The notes: generated from the letters alone by a model not told the origin. Positions 15,335-23,495 are shown, counted from the stretch's first letter. The stretch is DNA of 40,464 nucleotides from Solirubrobacterales bacterium (GCA_019241635.1 JAFAWR010000137.1:1-40464); one strand, 5' to 3'. A program made the numbers and translations.

Positions 15335-16480
15335 TCACAGGGGGTGAGCAGCGGGTGCGAGGGCGCTGAGCGCTCGATCGATGTCGTCCTCGCTGTTGTG
15401 GAGGTGGGGCGAGATCCGGATCTTGCCGGCCCGCTGAGCGACATCTACACCGGCCGCGTCCAGCCGGCCGAGCGCGTCGGCAACGGTGTCTGTCCGACCG
15501 GGTTCGATGAAGACGAGCGTGGAACGCTCGTCGCGGGCGCGCGGGCTGGTGAGCTTCCATCCGTTGGGGAGGCCGTCGATGATCTGTTGCACGAGTGCCT
15601 GGTCGTGGCGCTCGATGGTGTCCAGCCCGACGTCGAGGAGCAGCGAGACCGCGGTGTCCCATGCCGGAAAGGTGTGTAGGTTGGCGGTGCAGAAGACGTC
15701 AAAGGCGGCCGCGCCGAGGTCGTCTCGCAATTCGTAGTGGGTCGGGGGGGCGGCGATCTCGTCGACCTGCGCGAGCCAGTAGCCCTGCCGGTAGTCCAAG
15801 CGGTCGATCAGGTCGCGTCTCAGCCAGGCAAACCCCGTCGCGTACGGGCCGCACAGCCATTTGAAGCCGCAGCTGACGATCGCATCAACTCCGAGTTGGC
15901 GAACGTCGGCCGGGCGCGCCCCCACCGCCTGGGAGCCGTTGAGCACGAACGTGATCTCCCCGTGGTCGCGACAGACCTCCACCAAAGCCCGAACGTCGAT
16001 GCTGCGCCCGGTGAAGGAGAACACCCAGCTGCTGCAGACCACCCGCGTGCGGTCGCTCAGCGCTGCCTGTAGCTGCTCGGGCTCAAGTGCGCCTGACGGC
16101 GCGGGCACCATCCGCAGCCGAACCCCCCGGCGCCGCAATGGCAGCCACGGATAGATCGACGCCGGAAAGTCGCCCTCGACAAGCAGCACCTCGTCGCCGT
16201 CGGTGAGCGGCAGCCCGTGCGCAAGGAGATCAAGTCCGTAGCTGGTGCTGTTGCCCAGGATCACCTCAGCCGGATCGGCGGCGATGAGCCGCGCGAGCGT
16301 CCCTCGCAAGCGGCGTGGGATCTCAAAGAACGCCTCCTCGGGGATCTTGCGCGGATCGAGCTTCTGCTCGATCGACGCGCCCGCCGCCTCGGCTGCGCGC
16401 CGCGGCAGCGGACCCTGATGGGCCGTGTTCAACCAAGCTCGGCCGCCGAGTTCGAACCCTTCCCGCAACAACGACGCCAT
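15335..16480 (-). CDS. Aminotransferase class V-fold PLP protein with Asn at the cofactor Asp
   Basis: The 381-residue protein matches the class V group (cysteine desulfurase/isopenicillin N epimerase-like). It contains LNTAHQGPLP at the start, GNSTSYGLDLLAHGL as phosphate loop, and Lys207 in SCGFKWLCGPYATGF as the PLP lysine. The position that normally holds Asp, contacting the pyridine nitrogen in a D-G-x-Q motif, is Asn181 (VLNGSQAVGA); the following Gln184 is kept. The codon is AAC, so one base separates it from Asp. This could shift reactivity or mean loss of activity. It converges on the ammonia-lyase-like gene and lies directly left of the tRNA-derived insertion site. Confidence 0.87.
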   Translation of the reverse strand: MASLLREGFELGGRAWLNTAHQGPLPRRAAEAAGASIEQKLDPRKIPEEAFFEIPRRLRGTLARLIAADPAEVILGNSTSYGLDLLAHGLPLTDGDEVLLVEGDFPASIYPWLPLRRRGVRLRMVPAPSGALEPEQLQAALSDRTRVVCSSWVFSFTGRSIDVRALVEVCRDHGEITFVLNGSQAVGARPADVRQLGVDAIVSCGFKWLCGPYATGFAWLRRDLIDRLDYRQGYWLAQVDEIAAPPTHYELRDDLGAAAFDVFCTANLHTFPAWDTAVSLLLDVGLDTIERHDQALVQQIIDGLPNGWKLTSPRARDERSTLVFIEPGRTDTVADALGRLDAAGVDVAQRAGKIRISPHLHNSEDDIDRALSALAPAAHPL

Positions 16481-16688
16481 CGGGCATTCCTATCACGCTC
16501 GGCCGCCCGGACTTGGAACCCAGCCCGCGATTTCCGCCGGTGGGTCGCCTCGCATGCCACGGCGACGACGGCGTCGCCGATGCCCGGACGACGGCAACCC
16601 CTCCCGCGCGCAAGCCACGTGCGTCATCGCTGTCGGCACCCCCAGTCCACTCCTTCCAAGAAAGCCCCCATTTCCAGGCACTTCGTTA

Positions 16689-16732
16689 AGCCGACGCGGG
16701 GACTCGAACCCCGGACCCCTTCATTACGAGTG
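16689..16732. repeat. Left attachment site, copy of the tRNA-Thr 3' part
   Basis: These 44 bp equal 23556-23599 exactly and hold the T-arm, variable loop and part of the anticodon arm of tRNA-Thr(CGU), without the D-arm or 5' acceptor strand. Some similarity goes on 30-40 bp to the left (AAAGCCCC-ATTT, CTTTCG/CTTCG), as if the element also copied the region behind the tRNA. Confidence 0.9.
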
Positions 16733-17065
16733 CCTCATTTGCGGGACATTTGCGGTAGATAGGGCGTGTGAGTGCGTCTGAGTGCAGTTGGCGCAGCTCA
16801 GAATTGCTGAGTTGGGGACACGGTTCGGGACACGGTCGCGGACGACCGCCGTGCGGCCATCACGAAGTCGAGCGGTCAGCGGCCGGAGTGAGATAGGGTG
16901 GATGAGCGCGGGCGTCTGATAAGGCGCTGACGTCGCGCATGATCTGAGGGATCGCGCCAAGCGGATTCAACAAGCCACGACCGGGCTGCCCTCTAATCCC
17001 CTCGCTTCGCGCCGACCGAGTCGCCTGGCCATTGGTCCCTCCGTCGCCGCTCGTAGTCTCCGCCT
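16733..17065. other. Left end of the element, no gene, GGGACRY motifs
   Basis: No ORF is convincing. GGGACAT occurs at 16743-16749 and GGGACAC at 16815-16821 and 16827-16833, the last two within a 12-bp direct repeat (GGGACACGGTTC-like). The same words stand beside the right end at 23478-23495, so they are candidate arm-type integrase sites. Confidence 0.5.
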
Positions 17066-18046
17066 ATGGTTGAGGCGATTCTCGGTGTGGTGATAGGCGC
17101 CGCGGCCTACGAGGCTGTCCGGCGCGGTTGGTCGGCCGCACCGACTCTACGTGGGTGGGTGAAGGTATCCGAGCTGCGGGCAGTTTTCGCCGGCTGCTTC
17201 TTCTTCTTCGCGACGCTCGCTGTCGGGCTGAGCTACACCGGCCATCACCACGAGGACACGTATGCACTCTGGTACGGCCTGGCAGGAGCCGCGTTAGTCG
17301 GCGTTCTGGCCACGACCATCGTCGTCGGACGCGGCCGGTCCGCGACATCCGGCCGCAACACTGCGCACCCCGCGCCTCCGCCTCAACTCGACCTCGTATC
17401 GGCTGAGCATCGGAATGAGATCCGCGACATTTTCATGAGATGTCACGCTGTCGTCGGACTGGGCCTCGCCTACACGTGGGGCGACGAATTACGACGGAGT
17501 ATTGCTCTCGCGCACTACCCAGACCTTGTCCGCGAGGTGGAGAAATGGAGCGACGTCGCCAGCGGACCGCGCGCCGCGAGGGACGCGCTTCGAGCCCGGT
17601 TCCGGCGCGATCTCGATGCGTTATTGCTGGAGGCGCCGTTCAACGTCCCGGCGATCGAGGAGGGATTCGTGGCGTACACAGAGGCCCGTGCCCTGCAGGG
17701 CCAACTGCTGACTGCACTCGAGCGAGAGCGGCTGTGGGCGATCTACCGTCCGGCTCAGGGACCACCGGATGGTGCACACATCCGCGGCTTTCATGACATC
17801 GCAATTCAACTCGACAACCATTTTCAGGAACCGGCTTACACGACCATTGCGGTCGGGCTCATCAACCGCGTCATGCCCGTGTTCAACGCCGCCCAAAACT
17901 GGCCCGAGGCTCGGGCGATACCTGAAGCCCGCGATACGAAAGAGACGTACGACACCAAGCCCGTGCTTCGGGAACTCGAGCGCGTAGTCGCTCGCGACCG
18001 GATCGCTGTCACACCAGAATGCCCCGTCTGTGGCGAAATCGGCTGA
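17066..18046 (+). CDS. Membrane-anchored protein of unknown function with C-terminal CPVCG
   Basis: The 326-residue protein has a short hydrophobic start (about 1-15), two further helices at about 40-58 (VFAGCFFFFATLAVGLSY) and 67-88, and then a soluble region of about 220 residues that should be cytoplasmic. That region is helical, with WGDELRRSIALAHYPDL, ARDALRARFRRDLDALLLEAP, FHDIAIQLDNHF and a short C-terminal CPVCG zinc-knuckle half-site. No catalytic motif is recognised. It is the leftmost gene of the tRNA-Thr element, transcribed towards the regulatory pair, alone in its direction until the AbiE genes. Membrane anchoring and island location would suit a defence or signalling role, but that is only inference. 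Confidence 0.75.
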   Translation: MVEAILGVVIGAAAYEAVRRGWSAAPTLRGWVKVSELRAVFAGCFFFFATLAVGLSYTGHHHEDTYALWYGLAGAALVGVLATTIVVGRGRSATSGRNTAHPAPPPQLDLVSAEHRNEIRDIFMRCHAVVGLGLAYTWGDELRRSIALAHYPDLVREVEKWSDVASGPRAARDALRARFRRDLDALLLEAPFNVPAIEEGFVAYTEARALQGQLLTALERERLWAIYRPAQGPPDGAHIRGFHDIAIQLDNHFQEPAYTTIAVGLINRVMPVFNAAQNWPEARAIPEARDTKETYDTKPVLRELERVVARDRIAVTPECPVCGEIG

Positions 18047-18231
18047 TGTCATGTCCCCGTCGATCGGACGAGCTAGCGCCGGCGCCGACCCGCGCCGAGA
18101 GCCACCCGGAGGGAAGGAGGAGGGCGCGATCACGGCGCGGGGTGCTCATCTGGCTGCCGACGCCGACGGTTGATCCGCGGTCGCCTCCAGATCAATTACA
18201 GGCTGGCCCCGAGAGGCAAATCGCGAGACCT

Positions 18232-18741
18232 TCAACCGGCCGCGAATCCTGGCTGTCGGCCCGGCGTACTGGGGACAATCAACGGTATGAGCTGCCAACC
18301 GCCAACGGATAGCCGCCGCGCCTCGAACTGCACCTCCACGCGCTGGAGTCGGGAGCCGACCCAGCCGCCGACCAGGATTCCGAACAAAGAGGCAACTGCG
18401 GTCAGCTCTGGGTCTCTAGTGGCGGTGACTCCGACGCCACCACCGCCCAAGGCACCAAACAGGGCCCCCTCGGCCGCCCGATCAGCCCACTCGCTTACCG
18501 TGGCATTGACGTAGCTGAAGCCCAGCTGGGCGGCGGCCCCGACGAGCTCGTCGAGCGCCTGCTCGTGCGACGCCCGCGCGAGCGCTACGTCGAGCATCCA
18601 GTGCCCCCACTCGAGCGCAGTCAGCTCGCGGATTGCCACCCCCCCGACAAGCTCGGCGAGTGCGTCGGCCTCGATGGCCGGTATTCCATAGGGGGTGCGG
18701 TATCGCGGGTCTGCGGCGAGGCGCAGCCGATATGTGTTCAT
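18232..18741 (-). CDS. Glycine-rich membrane protein paired with an Xre regulator
   Basis: The 169-residue product begins with a possible strand (MNTYRLRLAADP) and an acidic/helical region. It then has a glycine-rich hydrophobic hairpin at about 90-130 (ALFGALGGGGVGVT, VASLFGILVGGWVGSRL), which resembles a glycine-zipper pair of membrane helices. Its ATG overlaps the stop of the upstream Xre gene as ATGA, so the two are made together. The family is not recognised. Small Xre-plus-membrane-protein operons are often sensor/repressor pairs or toxin-antitoxin-like modules, and which applies here is unknown. Confidence 0.7.
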   Translation of the reverse strand: MNTYRLRLAADPRYRTPYGIPAIEADALAELVGGVAIRELTALEWGHWMLDVALARASHEQALDELVGAAAQLGFSYVNATVSEWADRAAEGALFGALGGGGVGVTATRDPELTAVASLFGILVGGWVGSRLQRVEVQFEARRLSVGGWQLIPLIVPSTPGRQPGFAAG

Positions 18742-18947
18742 GGCACGGGTCGCTTTCTGAAGAGTTCCTGCACGGTGGCGCCGAGGACGGCGGCTAGCGC
18801 GAGCGCGAGCAGCACCCGGGGCTCGCTGACGCCCCGTTCGATATTGACCACCGTCTGCCGGCTGACGCCGAGCTCGCGGGCCAGAGTCTCCTGAGACAGG
18901 CCGGCGCGCAGACGGTGCTGCTTTACGGTGGACTCGATGTTCGACAT
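18738..18947 (-). CDS. Xre/Cro-C1 helix-turn-helix regulator
   Basis: The 69-residue protein is a single Cro/C1-type helix-turn-helix: VKQHRLRAGLSQETLARELG, VSRQTVVNIERGVSEPRVLL, then LALALAAVLGATVQELF. It has the size of the compact DNA-binding antitoxins and of small two-gene operon regulators. It is co-translated with the glycine-rich membrane protein downstream and is divergent from the AbiE operon across a 123-bp gap, so it may influence both promoters. DNA-binding function is clear from the fold; its target is inferred from position. Confidence 0.9.
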   Translation of the reverse strand: MSNIESTVKQHRLRAGLSQETLARELGVSRQTVVNIERGVSEPRVLLALALAAVLGATVQELFRKRPVP

Positions 18948-19070
18948 GGATGCTTCCGAAATGTCAAGAAAACTATACAGCGACTACTTTACACAGCGCC
19001 TCGGCGTTGGTGCAGAGCAGGCGGTATACTCGGAGCGTAAAAGAACCCATCTACAGGATATATCTGCGCT

Positions 19071-19880
19071 TTGACTAGCTCATCTGGCATTAGTCAGGCC
19101 AACCGGGCCCGAATCGAGCGGCTCCATCGGGCCGATGGCCAAGGGTTCGGCGTTCCCGAGGCAAGTGAGATTCTGGGCCTTGACCGGGCTCGGACCGCGC
19201 GGCTCCTGGGCTATCTGGCCCGGCGCGGCTGGCTCGCTCGCGTCCGGCGCGGCTTCTATGTGCCTGTCCCGCTGGACGCCCGCCGGTCCGGTGAGTGGGT
19301 GGCCGACTCCTGGGTGGTAGCCGATCGACTTTTCAGTCCCTGCTATATCGGCGGCTGGAGCGCATGCCAGCACTGGGATCTGACCGAGCAGGTGTTCCGG
19401 GCGCTGCTGGTGGTGACAGCCAGGCGGGTGCGCGAGCGCGACTTGGAGCTCCAGGGGATCCCGTTTCATCTCACCGTCCGGAGTTCTGAGGCTCTGTTCG
19501 GGACCGTCTCAGTCTGGCGCGACCAGACCAGGGTGGCCGTTTCAGACCCCTCCAGGACGATCGTCGATGTGCTGGACGATCCCAGCTTGGGAGGCGGGAT
19601 CCGCACCGTGGCCGACGTGTTGGGCGAGTACATGGCCAGTCAAAGCCGCGATGACCTGGTCCTCATCGACTACGGCGACCGGCTAGCCAACCGGGCGCTG
19701 TTCAAGCGACTGGGGTACCTGCTCGAGCTGTTAGGGGTGGACGCCCCCGAGCTCGTGGCGGCCTGCCGGGAGCGACGCAGTGCCGGGGTGATCGCGCTCG
19801 ACCCGACGGTGAAAGCGCGCGGGCGGATCGTGCGCCGGTGGGGGCTGCGAGACAACGCCGGCCTGGGCTCCAAAGTGTGA
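19071..19880 (+). CDS. AbiEi-like antitoxin (type IV toxin-antitoxin regulator)
   Basis: The 269-residue product has an N-terminal winged helix at about 10-75 (FGVPEASEILGLDRARTARL, LLGYLARRGWLARVRRGFYV) and a C-terminal domain of AbiEi type (SDSWVVADRLFSPCYIGGWS-like region, VSDPSRTIVDVLDDP). AbiEi proteins repress their own operon and neutralise the AbiEii nucleotidyltransferase. The start codon is TTG; no in-frame ATG or GTG fits the winged helix better. The stop overlaps the next GTG as GTGA. The following gene encodes the cognate nucleotidyltransferase, which supports the call strongly. Confidence 0.87.
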   Translation: MTSSSGISQANRARIERLHRADGQGFGVPEASEILGLDRARTARLLGYLARRGWLARVRRGFYVPVPLDARRSGEWVADSWVVADRLFSPCYIGGWSACQHWDLTEQVFRALLVVTARRVRERDLELQGIPFHLTVRSSEALFGTVSVWRDQTRVAVSDPSRTIVDVLDDPSLGGGIRTVADVLGEYMASQSRDDLVLIDYGDRLANRALFKRLGYLLELLGVDAPELVAACRERRSAGVIALDPTVKARGRIVRRWGLRDNAGLGSKV

Positions 19881-21262
19881 TTGCCCGAGCGGACATCGTC
19901 CAACGGGTCGCCGAATGGCAGCTCACCGAGGAGGTGGTGGAGAAGGACTACGTGCTTGGCTGGCTGCTGTGGGGGATCGCCACCGACCCGACCCTCAGCC
20001 AGCAATGGGTGTTCAAGGGTGGGACCTGCCTCAAGAAGTGCTACATCGAGACGTACCGGTTTTCCGAAGATCTCGACTTCACCGTGCTACCTGGCGGACC
20101 ACTGCGCCCGGAGGATGTCGCACCAGTCCTCGATCGCGTGCTGGAGCGGGTGGCCCAGGAGTCCGGGATCGACTTCTCCGTCCAACCGCCGGCGCTGCGC
20201 CTGCGACCAGGAGAGCTGACTGCGGAGGGGCGGGTCTACTACTCGGGGCCACGCGGAATGCGTCAGCCCACCCGCGTGAAGCTCGACCTGGCGGCCGACG
20301 AGGTGGTGATCCGTCCGCCGGTGCTGCGCGAGATTGCCCATCCCTACCCCGATGCGCTGATCGCCGGCCGCGTCCGCTGCTACTCGTTCGAGGAGTTGTT
20401 CGCGGAAAAGCTGCGCGCGCTCGGCCAGCGCGCCCGCCCTCGGGACCTGTACGACGTCGTCAACCTGTTTCGCCGCGATGACATGCGCCTGTACCCGGAC
20501 GTCATACGGGAGGCGCTTGAGGAGAAGTGTCGGGTCAAGGGCGTGCCCGTGCCCACGGCGGCCCAATTCGCCGACGAGCAGCTGCGCGCAACGCTCGAGG
20601 CCGACTGGGCCAACATGCTTTCCCACCAGCTGCCCGCGCTGCCCCCCGTACAAGGGTTCCTGGACGAGCTTCCGCAGCTATTCGGTTGGTTGGAAGGCAC
20701 GGTTACGTTTGAGGAGCTGCCAGCGCTGCCCATGGGGGCCGACGAGGATGCCGGCTGGTCGCCACCGCCGACGGTCGCCACCTGGGGGGTGGGAGTCCCA
20801 TTGGAGGCCCTGCGGTTCGCGGCCACGAATCACCTGCTTGTCGAACTTGCCTACGACGGCCGCTCGCGTCTGATCGAGCCGTACTCACTGCGCAGGTCGC
20901 AGGCTGGGCGGCTGCTGCTGCACGCTGAGCGCGCCGACGGTGGGCACCGCACATATGGCGTAGACAAAATCGAGGGTCTGCGCGTCACGACCCGACCCTT
21001 CCGGCCCCAACACCCGATCGAATTCTCCGCGCGGGGTCCACTGAGCGCACCGCCGCAAAGCCGAGCCTCGCTGGGTCCTCGCCCGCCCAGCGGCCAGACC
21101 GGCCGACGCCCCTACGGCCAGCCCGAATACGTGTACGCATGCAACGTGTGCGGCCGGGAGTTCGCCCACAGCCGCCGCGGCAGCACGCTGCGCCCCCATA
21201 AAGATCGCTACGGCTATCCGTGTCGCGGCCGGTCCGGCCGATACGTCGGCACCCGCTATTAA
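19877..21262 (+). CDS. AbiEii-like nucleotidyltransferase toxin fused to WYL-like and zinc-finger-like domains
   Basis: Start GTG at 19877 is chosen because it overlaps the antitoxin stop and gives the family start (VIARADIVQRVAEW); an upstream GTG would add 13 residues outside the family. The 461-residue protein contains the AbiEii motifs: VVEKDYVLGWLL, FKGGTCLKK (48-54), RFSEDLDFT with Ser63/Asp65/Asp67, KLD (135-137), EELFAEKLRALGQRARPRDLYD with Lys178 and Asp193. After about residue 290 it departs from a normal AbiEii. Residues 305-375 read like a WYL domain (ALRFAATNHLLVELAYDGRS, IEPYSL, LLLHAERADGG, YGVDKIEGLRV), and the tail has CNVC (422-425), His441 and Cys449. WYL domains bind ligands and regulate defence systems, so this may be a sensed toxin. 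Confidence 0.83.
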   Translation: MIARADIVQRVAEWQLTEEVVEKDYVLGWLLWGIATDPTLSQQWVFKGGTCLKKCYIETYRFSEDLDFTVLPGGPLRPEDVAPVLDRVLERVAQESGIDFSVQPPALRLRPGELTAEGRVYYSGPRGMRQPTRVKLDLAADEVVIRPPVLREIAHPYPDALIAGRVRCYSFEELFAEKLRALGQRARPRDLYDVVNLFRRDDMRLYPDVIREALEEKCRVKGVPVPTAAQFADEQLRATLEADWANMLSHQLPALPPVQGFLDELPQLFGWLEGTVTFEELPALPMGADEDAGWSPPPTVATWGVGVPLEALRFAATNHLLVELAYDGRSRLIEPYSLRRSQAGRLLLHAERADGGHRTYGVDKIEGLRVTTRPFRPQHPIEFSARGPLSAPPQSRASLGPRPPSGQTGRRPYGQPEYVYACNVCGREFAHSRRGSTLRPHKDRYGYPCRGRSGRYVGTRY

Positions 21263-21358
21263 TCGAGTCCGCCTGCTCCCTCCAAGGCGAGGGCTGAGGT
21301 TTCCGAGCCAGAAAGGCGACGACACGATCGGCCGAGTGGATGAACTACGCTCCGCCAG

Positions 21359-21604
21359 ATGCCACTCTTCGGGGTCACAATTGCGAAGCCGAGCCCCGAG
21401 GACGAGAGGGCCATCCGCCTTCTCGACATGTTCGAGGCAGAGTACGGGCTGGTCTCGTACGAGAGCACCGAAACGTCGCGGGGCTACGACATCGAAGCAC
21501 CAACCGCGAAGCTCGCACGCCGCGAGGTCGCCAACCGCCTTCGCGAGATAGGCGGCAGTGACTGGCCGGATTACCTCGCGATCGCTCGCGGCGACGATCC
21601 GTAG
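21359..21604 (+). CDS. Small hypothetical protein
   Basis: The 81-residue frame has balanced composition unlike the Arg/Pro-rich spurious frames around it (KPSPEDERAIRLLDMFEAEY, KLARREVANRLREIGG). No Shine-Dalgarno sequence stands right before the ATG, and no family or motif is recognised. It follows the AbiE toxin by 96 bp in the same direction and is the last likely gene before the integrase. It may be island cargo; the call is tentative. Confidence 0.45.
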   Translation: MPLFGVTIAKPSPEDERAIRLLDMFEAEYGLVSYESTETSRGYDIEAPTAKLARREVANRLREIGGSDWPDYLAIARGDDP

Positions 21605-22244
21605 CCAGCCGCGGCGCCTATCCCGATGGATCTGGCTCGGGGCACCGCCCTTCGAGGCACACAGAGCCACCTCGGCAGGCAACCGTCCGCGCTCCAAGCT
21701 CGGCCGCGTCGGGCAGGATCCCGACCACGCACCGAGCCACGGGGTCCCCGCCGACGAGCGCTGCACCCGGACTCTCAGAGCGCGTCGCGGGCGCCTTCGG
21801 CGTCCACCATCGGGATGGATGCCAACGTCTTAGTAGCGCGGCCGATCGCCGGTGTAAAGCAGCGCCTCGATCGTCGACGCAAGCGCAAGTCGCTTCGACG
21901 TGCCACCGTTGCCGGCGCTGCTTGACACCGACGCCCGTCCGCGCTGATTTGCATCTGTGTTGGGGCGCTTGCGCGCCCCAACGTCGTTGAGGACCACCCC
22001 ACGTCCAGCCACCCAACTGCAGCGACACACACTGTACGCACTGGCGTGCTGACCCCGAGACGTCTCAAGATGTCCCGGCTTTCGTGACCCCCGCAGACGG
22101 CCCGCGCACAGAGTCGTCAGCTTGCTGTAGCCACCAGCCGCGCCCAGCTTGAGGCGCGCGACCGGGCGGCGGCGGCGCGCAAGCGTCCGGAGCGGCGAGT
22201 AAGCGGCACATATGGCCATCCCCACACAATGCACAACGCGCCGG
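21605..22244. other. No gene recognised, one copy of the GACGTC-type repeat
   Basis: Open frames here lack starts with ribosome binding sites. At 22057-22074 GAGACGTCTC is followed by AAGATGTC, repeating the pattern of the array at 22245-22313 (GACGTC then GATGTC ten bases later). The stretch may hold regulatory or recombination sites of the element. Confidence 0.5.
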
Positions 22245-22313
22245 GACGTCTCAAGGACGTCTTAGGACGTCTTTGAAGACGTCCCAAGACGTCCCAACTC
22301 GTCCCCAGATGTC
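22245..22313. repeat. Helically phased GACGTC array at the integrase 3' end
   Basis: GACGTC begins at 22245, 22256, 22266, 22278 and 22288, with degenerate copies CTCGTC at 22298 and GATGTC at 22308. The spacing is 10-12 bp, about one helical turn each. The array covers the last codons of the integrase and its stop, so it also encodes the GTS-rich C-terminal tail. In reverse complement each unit reads GGGACRY-like, the same word found at the element ends. Confidence 0.8.
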
Positions 22314-23455
22314 CCGCGCTCGAGACCCCCGACGCTGAAGGCCTCGGCCACCAGCTGGGCGTCCTCGCTCCGCGGGGCGTAGTGCAGGTAGCGCATCGTC
22401 GTCTGGATGTCGGCATGGCCCATCCACTCCTGCACCCGGCGGATGTCAGCCTTGGCGATCATGCGGGTCCCGAATGTGTGCCGCAGATCGTGGAAGCGCA
22501 GCGCGCGGAGACCGGCCCGACCCAATGCCTCCTTGTAGCGCCGACGCAACGCCGACCCGTCCAGGTGACCTCCCGCTTCGCCGGCGAACACCAGGTCGTC
22601 GTCCCCGACCCAATGCAGCCGCCGGCCAAGCAGGGCGAGAGCCGAGGCGACATCCGGCGCCAGCGGCACCGCTCGGACCTTCCCCGACTTGGGCGTGGTC
22701 AAGACGCCGGCCGCATAACTCGCGCGAACGCGCACGACTGACCCGGCGAAGTCGACGTCACGCCAGGTCAACGCGAGCAGTTCGCCCAACCGGAGGCCGG
22801 TGAACGCCGCAGTCAGGTAGATCGCGCCGTCCTGCTCCGACGCCGCAGCGCGTACCAGCGCCCAGACCTCCTCCGGGGAAAAGACCCGAACGTCGCCACT
22901 GCGCGACAAGGCGGGCTTCTCCACCTCCGCGGCTGCGTTGACCTGAAGCCCCCACACCTTCCTTGCCCGCTTCAGGATCCCGTTCAGGAGCACCAACGCC
23001 TTTGTCCGGCTACTGGCTGCCCCGGTCAGCGATGACAGCCATCTCTCGATCGCGTCGGTCGTGATCGACTCGAGCGGCATCTGCCCAAACGCCGGGAGCA
23101 GCTGTGCGCGGACGATCGCGTTGTAGCCATCCACCGTCGACGGCTTGCGCTGCCGGTCGACCTCCACATACCGAAGCCACTCGGTCGCCGCATCCGCGAA
23201 CGTCGCGCCGGTTCGCACCTGGCCGGCCAACGTGCCGCGCCGTGCGTCGTGGAGAAGGTCCCGTAGCCAATCCTCGGCCAGGCGCTTCGTGAAGTACCCC
23301 GTCGCCGGCCGGCCCCGCCCCGTCCAGGCCGGCCCGAGCTTCTTCTGAACCTGTCGCCCGTCCGGCAGCCGGTACTTCGCGTACCACACCGGCCCGCGCG
23401 CACGCTCGACCCGGAACACGTGTCCCGACGGCGAACCGGACCCGACCGCGGCCAT
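22262..23455 (-). CDS. Tyrosine recombinase (integrase) of the tRNA-Thr element
   Basis: The 397-residue protein has an N-terminal arm-binding region (VWYAKYRLPDGRQVQKKLG), a SAM-like core-binding domain (about 85-165) and a catalytic domain. All catalytic residues are seen: Arg222 in TGLRLGE, Lys256 in TTPKSGK, His322 and Arg325 in FHDLRHTFG, His347 in WMGHADI and Tyr356 in MRYLHYAP. The last 20 residues after SVGGLE are a Gly/Thr/Ser-rich tail encoded by the phased repeat array. It lies about 100 bp from the restored tRNA-Thr gene, the standard position for an integrase that targets that tRNA. It appears intact and potentially active. Confidence 0.94.
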   Translation of the reverse strand: MAAVGSGSPSGHVFRVERARGPVWYAKYRLPDGRQVQKKLGPAWTGRGRPATGYFTKRLAEDWLRDLLHDARRGTLAGQVRTGATFADAATEWLRYVEVDRQRKPSTVDGYNAIVRAQLLPAFGQMPLESITTDAIERWLSSLTGAASSRTKALVLLNGILKRARKVWGLQVNAAAEVEKPALSRSGDVRVFSPEEVWALVRAAASEQDGAIYLTAAFTGLRLGELLALTWRDVDFAGSVVRVRASYAAGVLTTPKSGKVRAVPLAPDVASALALLGRRLHWVGDDDLVFAGEAGGHLDGSALRRRYKEALGRAGLRALRFHDLRHTFGTRMIAKADIRRVQEWMGHADIQTTMRYLHYAPRSEDAQLVAEAFSVGGLERGTSGDELGRLGTSSKTS

Positions 23456-23477
23456 GCCGAAAAGCTACCACTAGCTC

Positions 23478-23495
23478 GGGACATATTCGGGACAC
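23478..23495. other. Pair of GGGACRY motifs near the right end of the element
   Basis: GGGACAT (23478-23484) and GGGACAC (23489-23495) lie between the integrase start and the tRNA, one helical turn apart, with an inverted GTCCC at 23499. They mirror the motifs at the left end, so they are candidate arm-type recombination sites or integrase autoregulation sites. Confidence 0.5.

Noticed and set aside
16690-16732. Second tRNA-Thr gene
   Set aside because: Only the 3' part is present; the D-arm and 5' acceptor strand are missing. It is the displaced attachment-site copy.
22245-22313. CRISPR array
   Set aside because: Units are only 10-12 bp with no spacer structure and no cas gene nearby.
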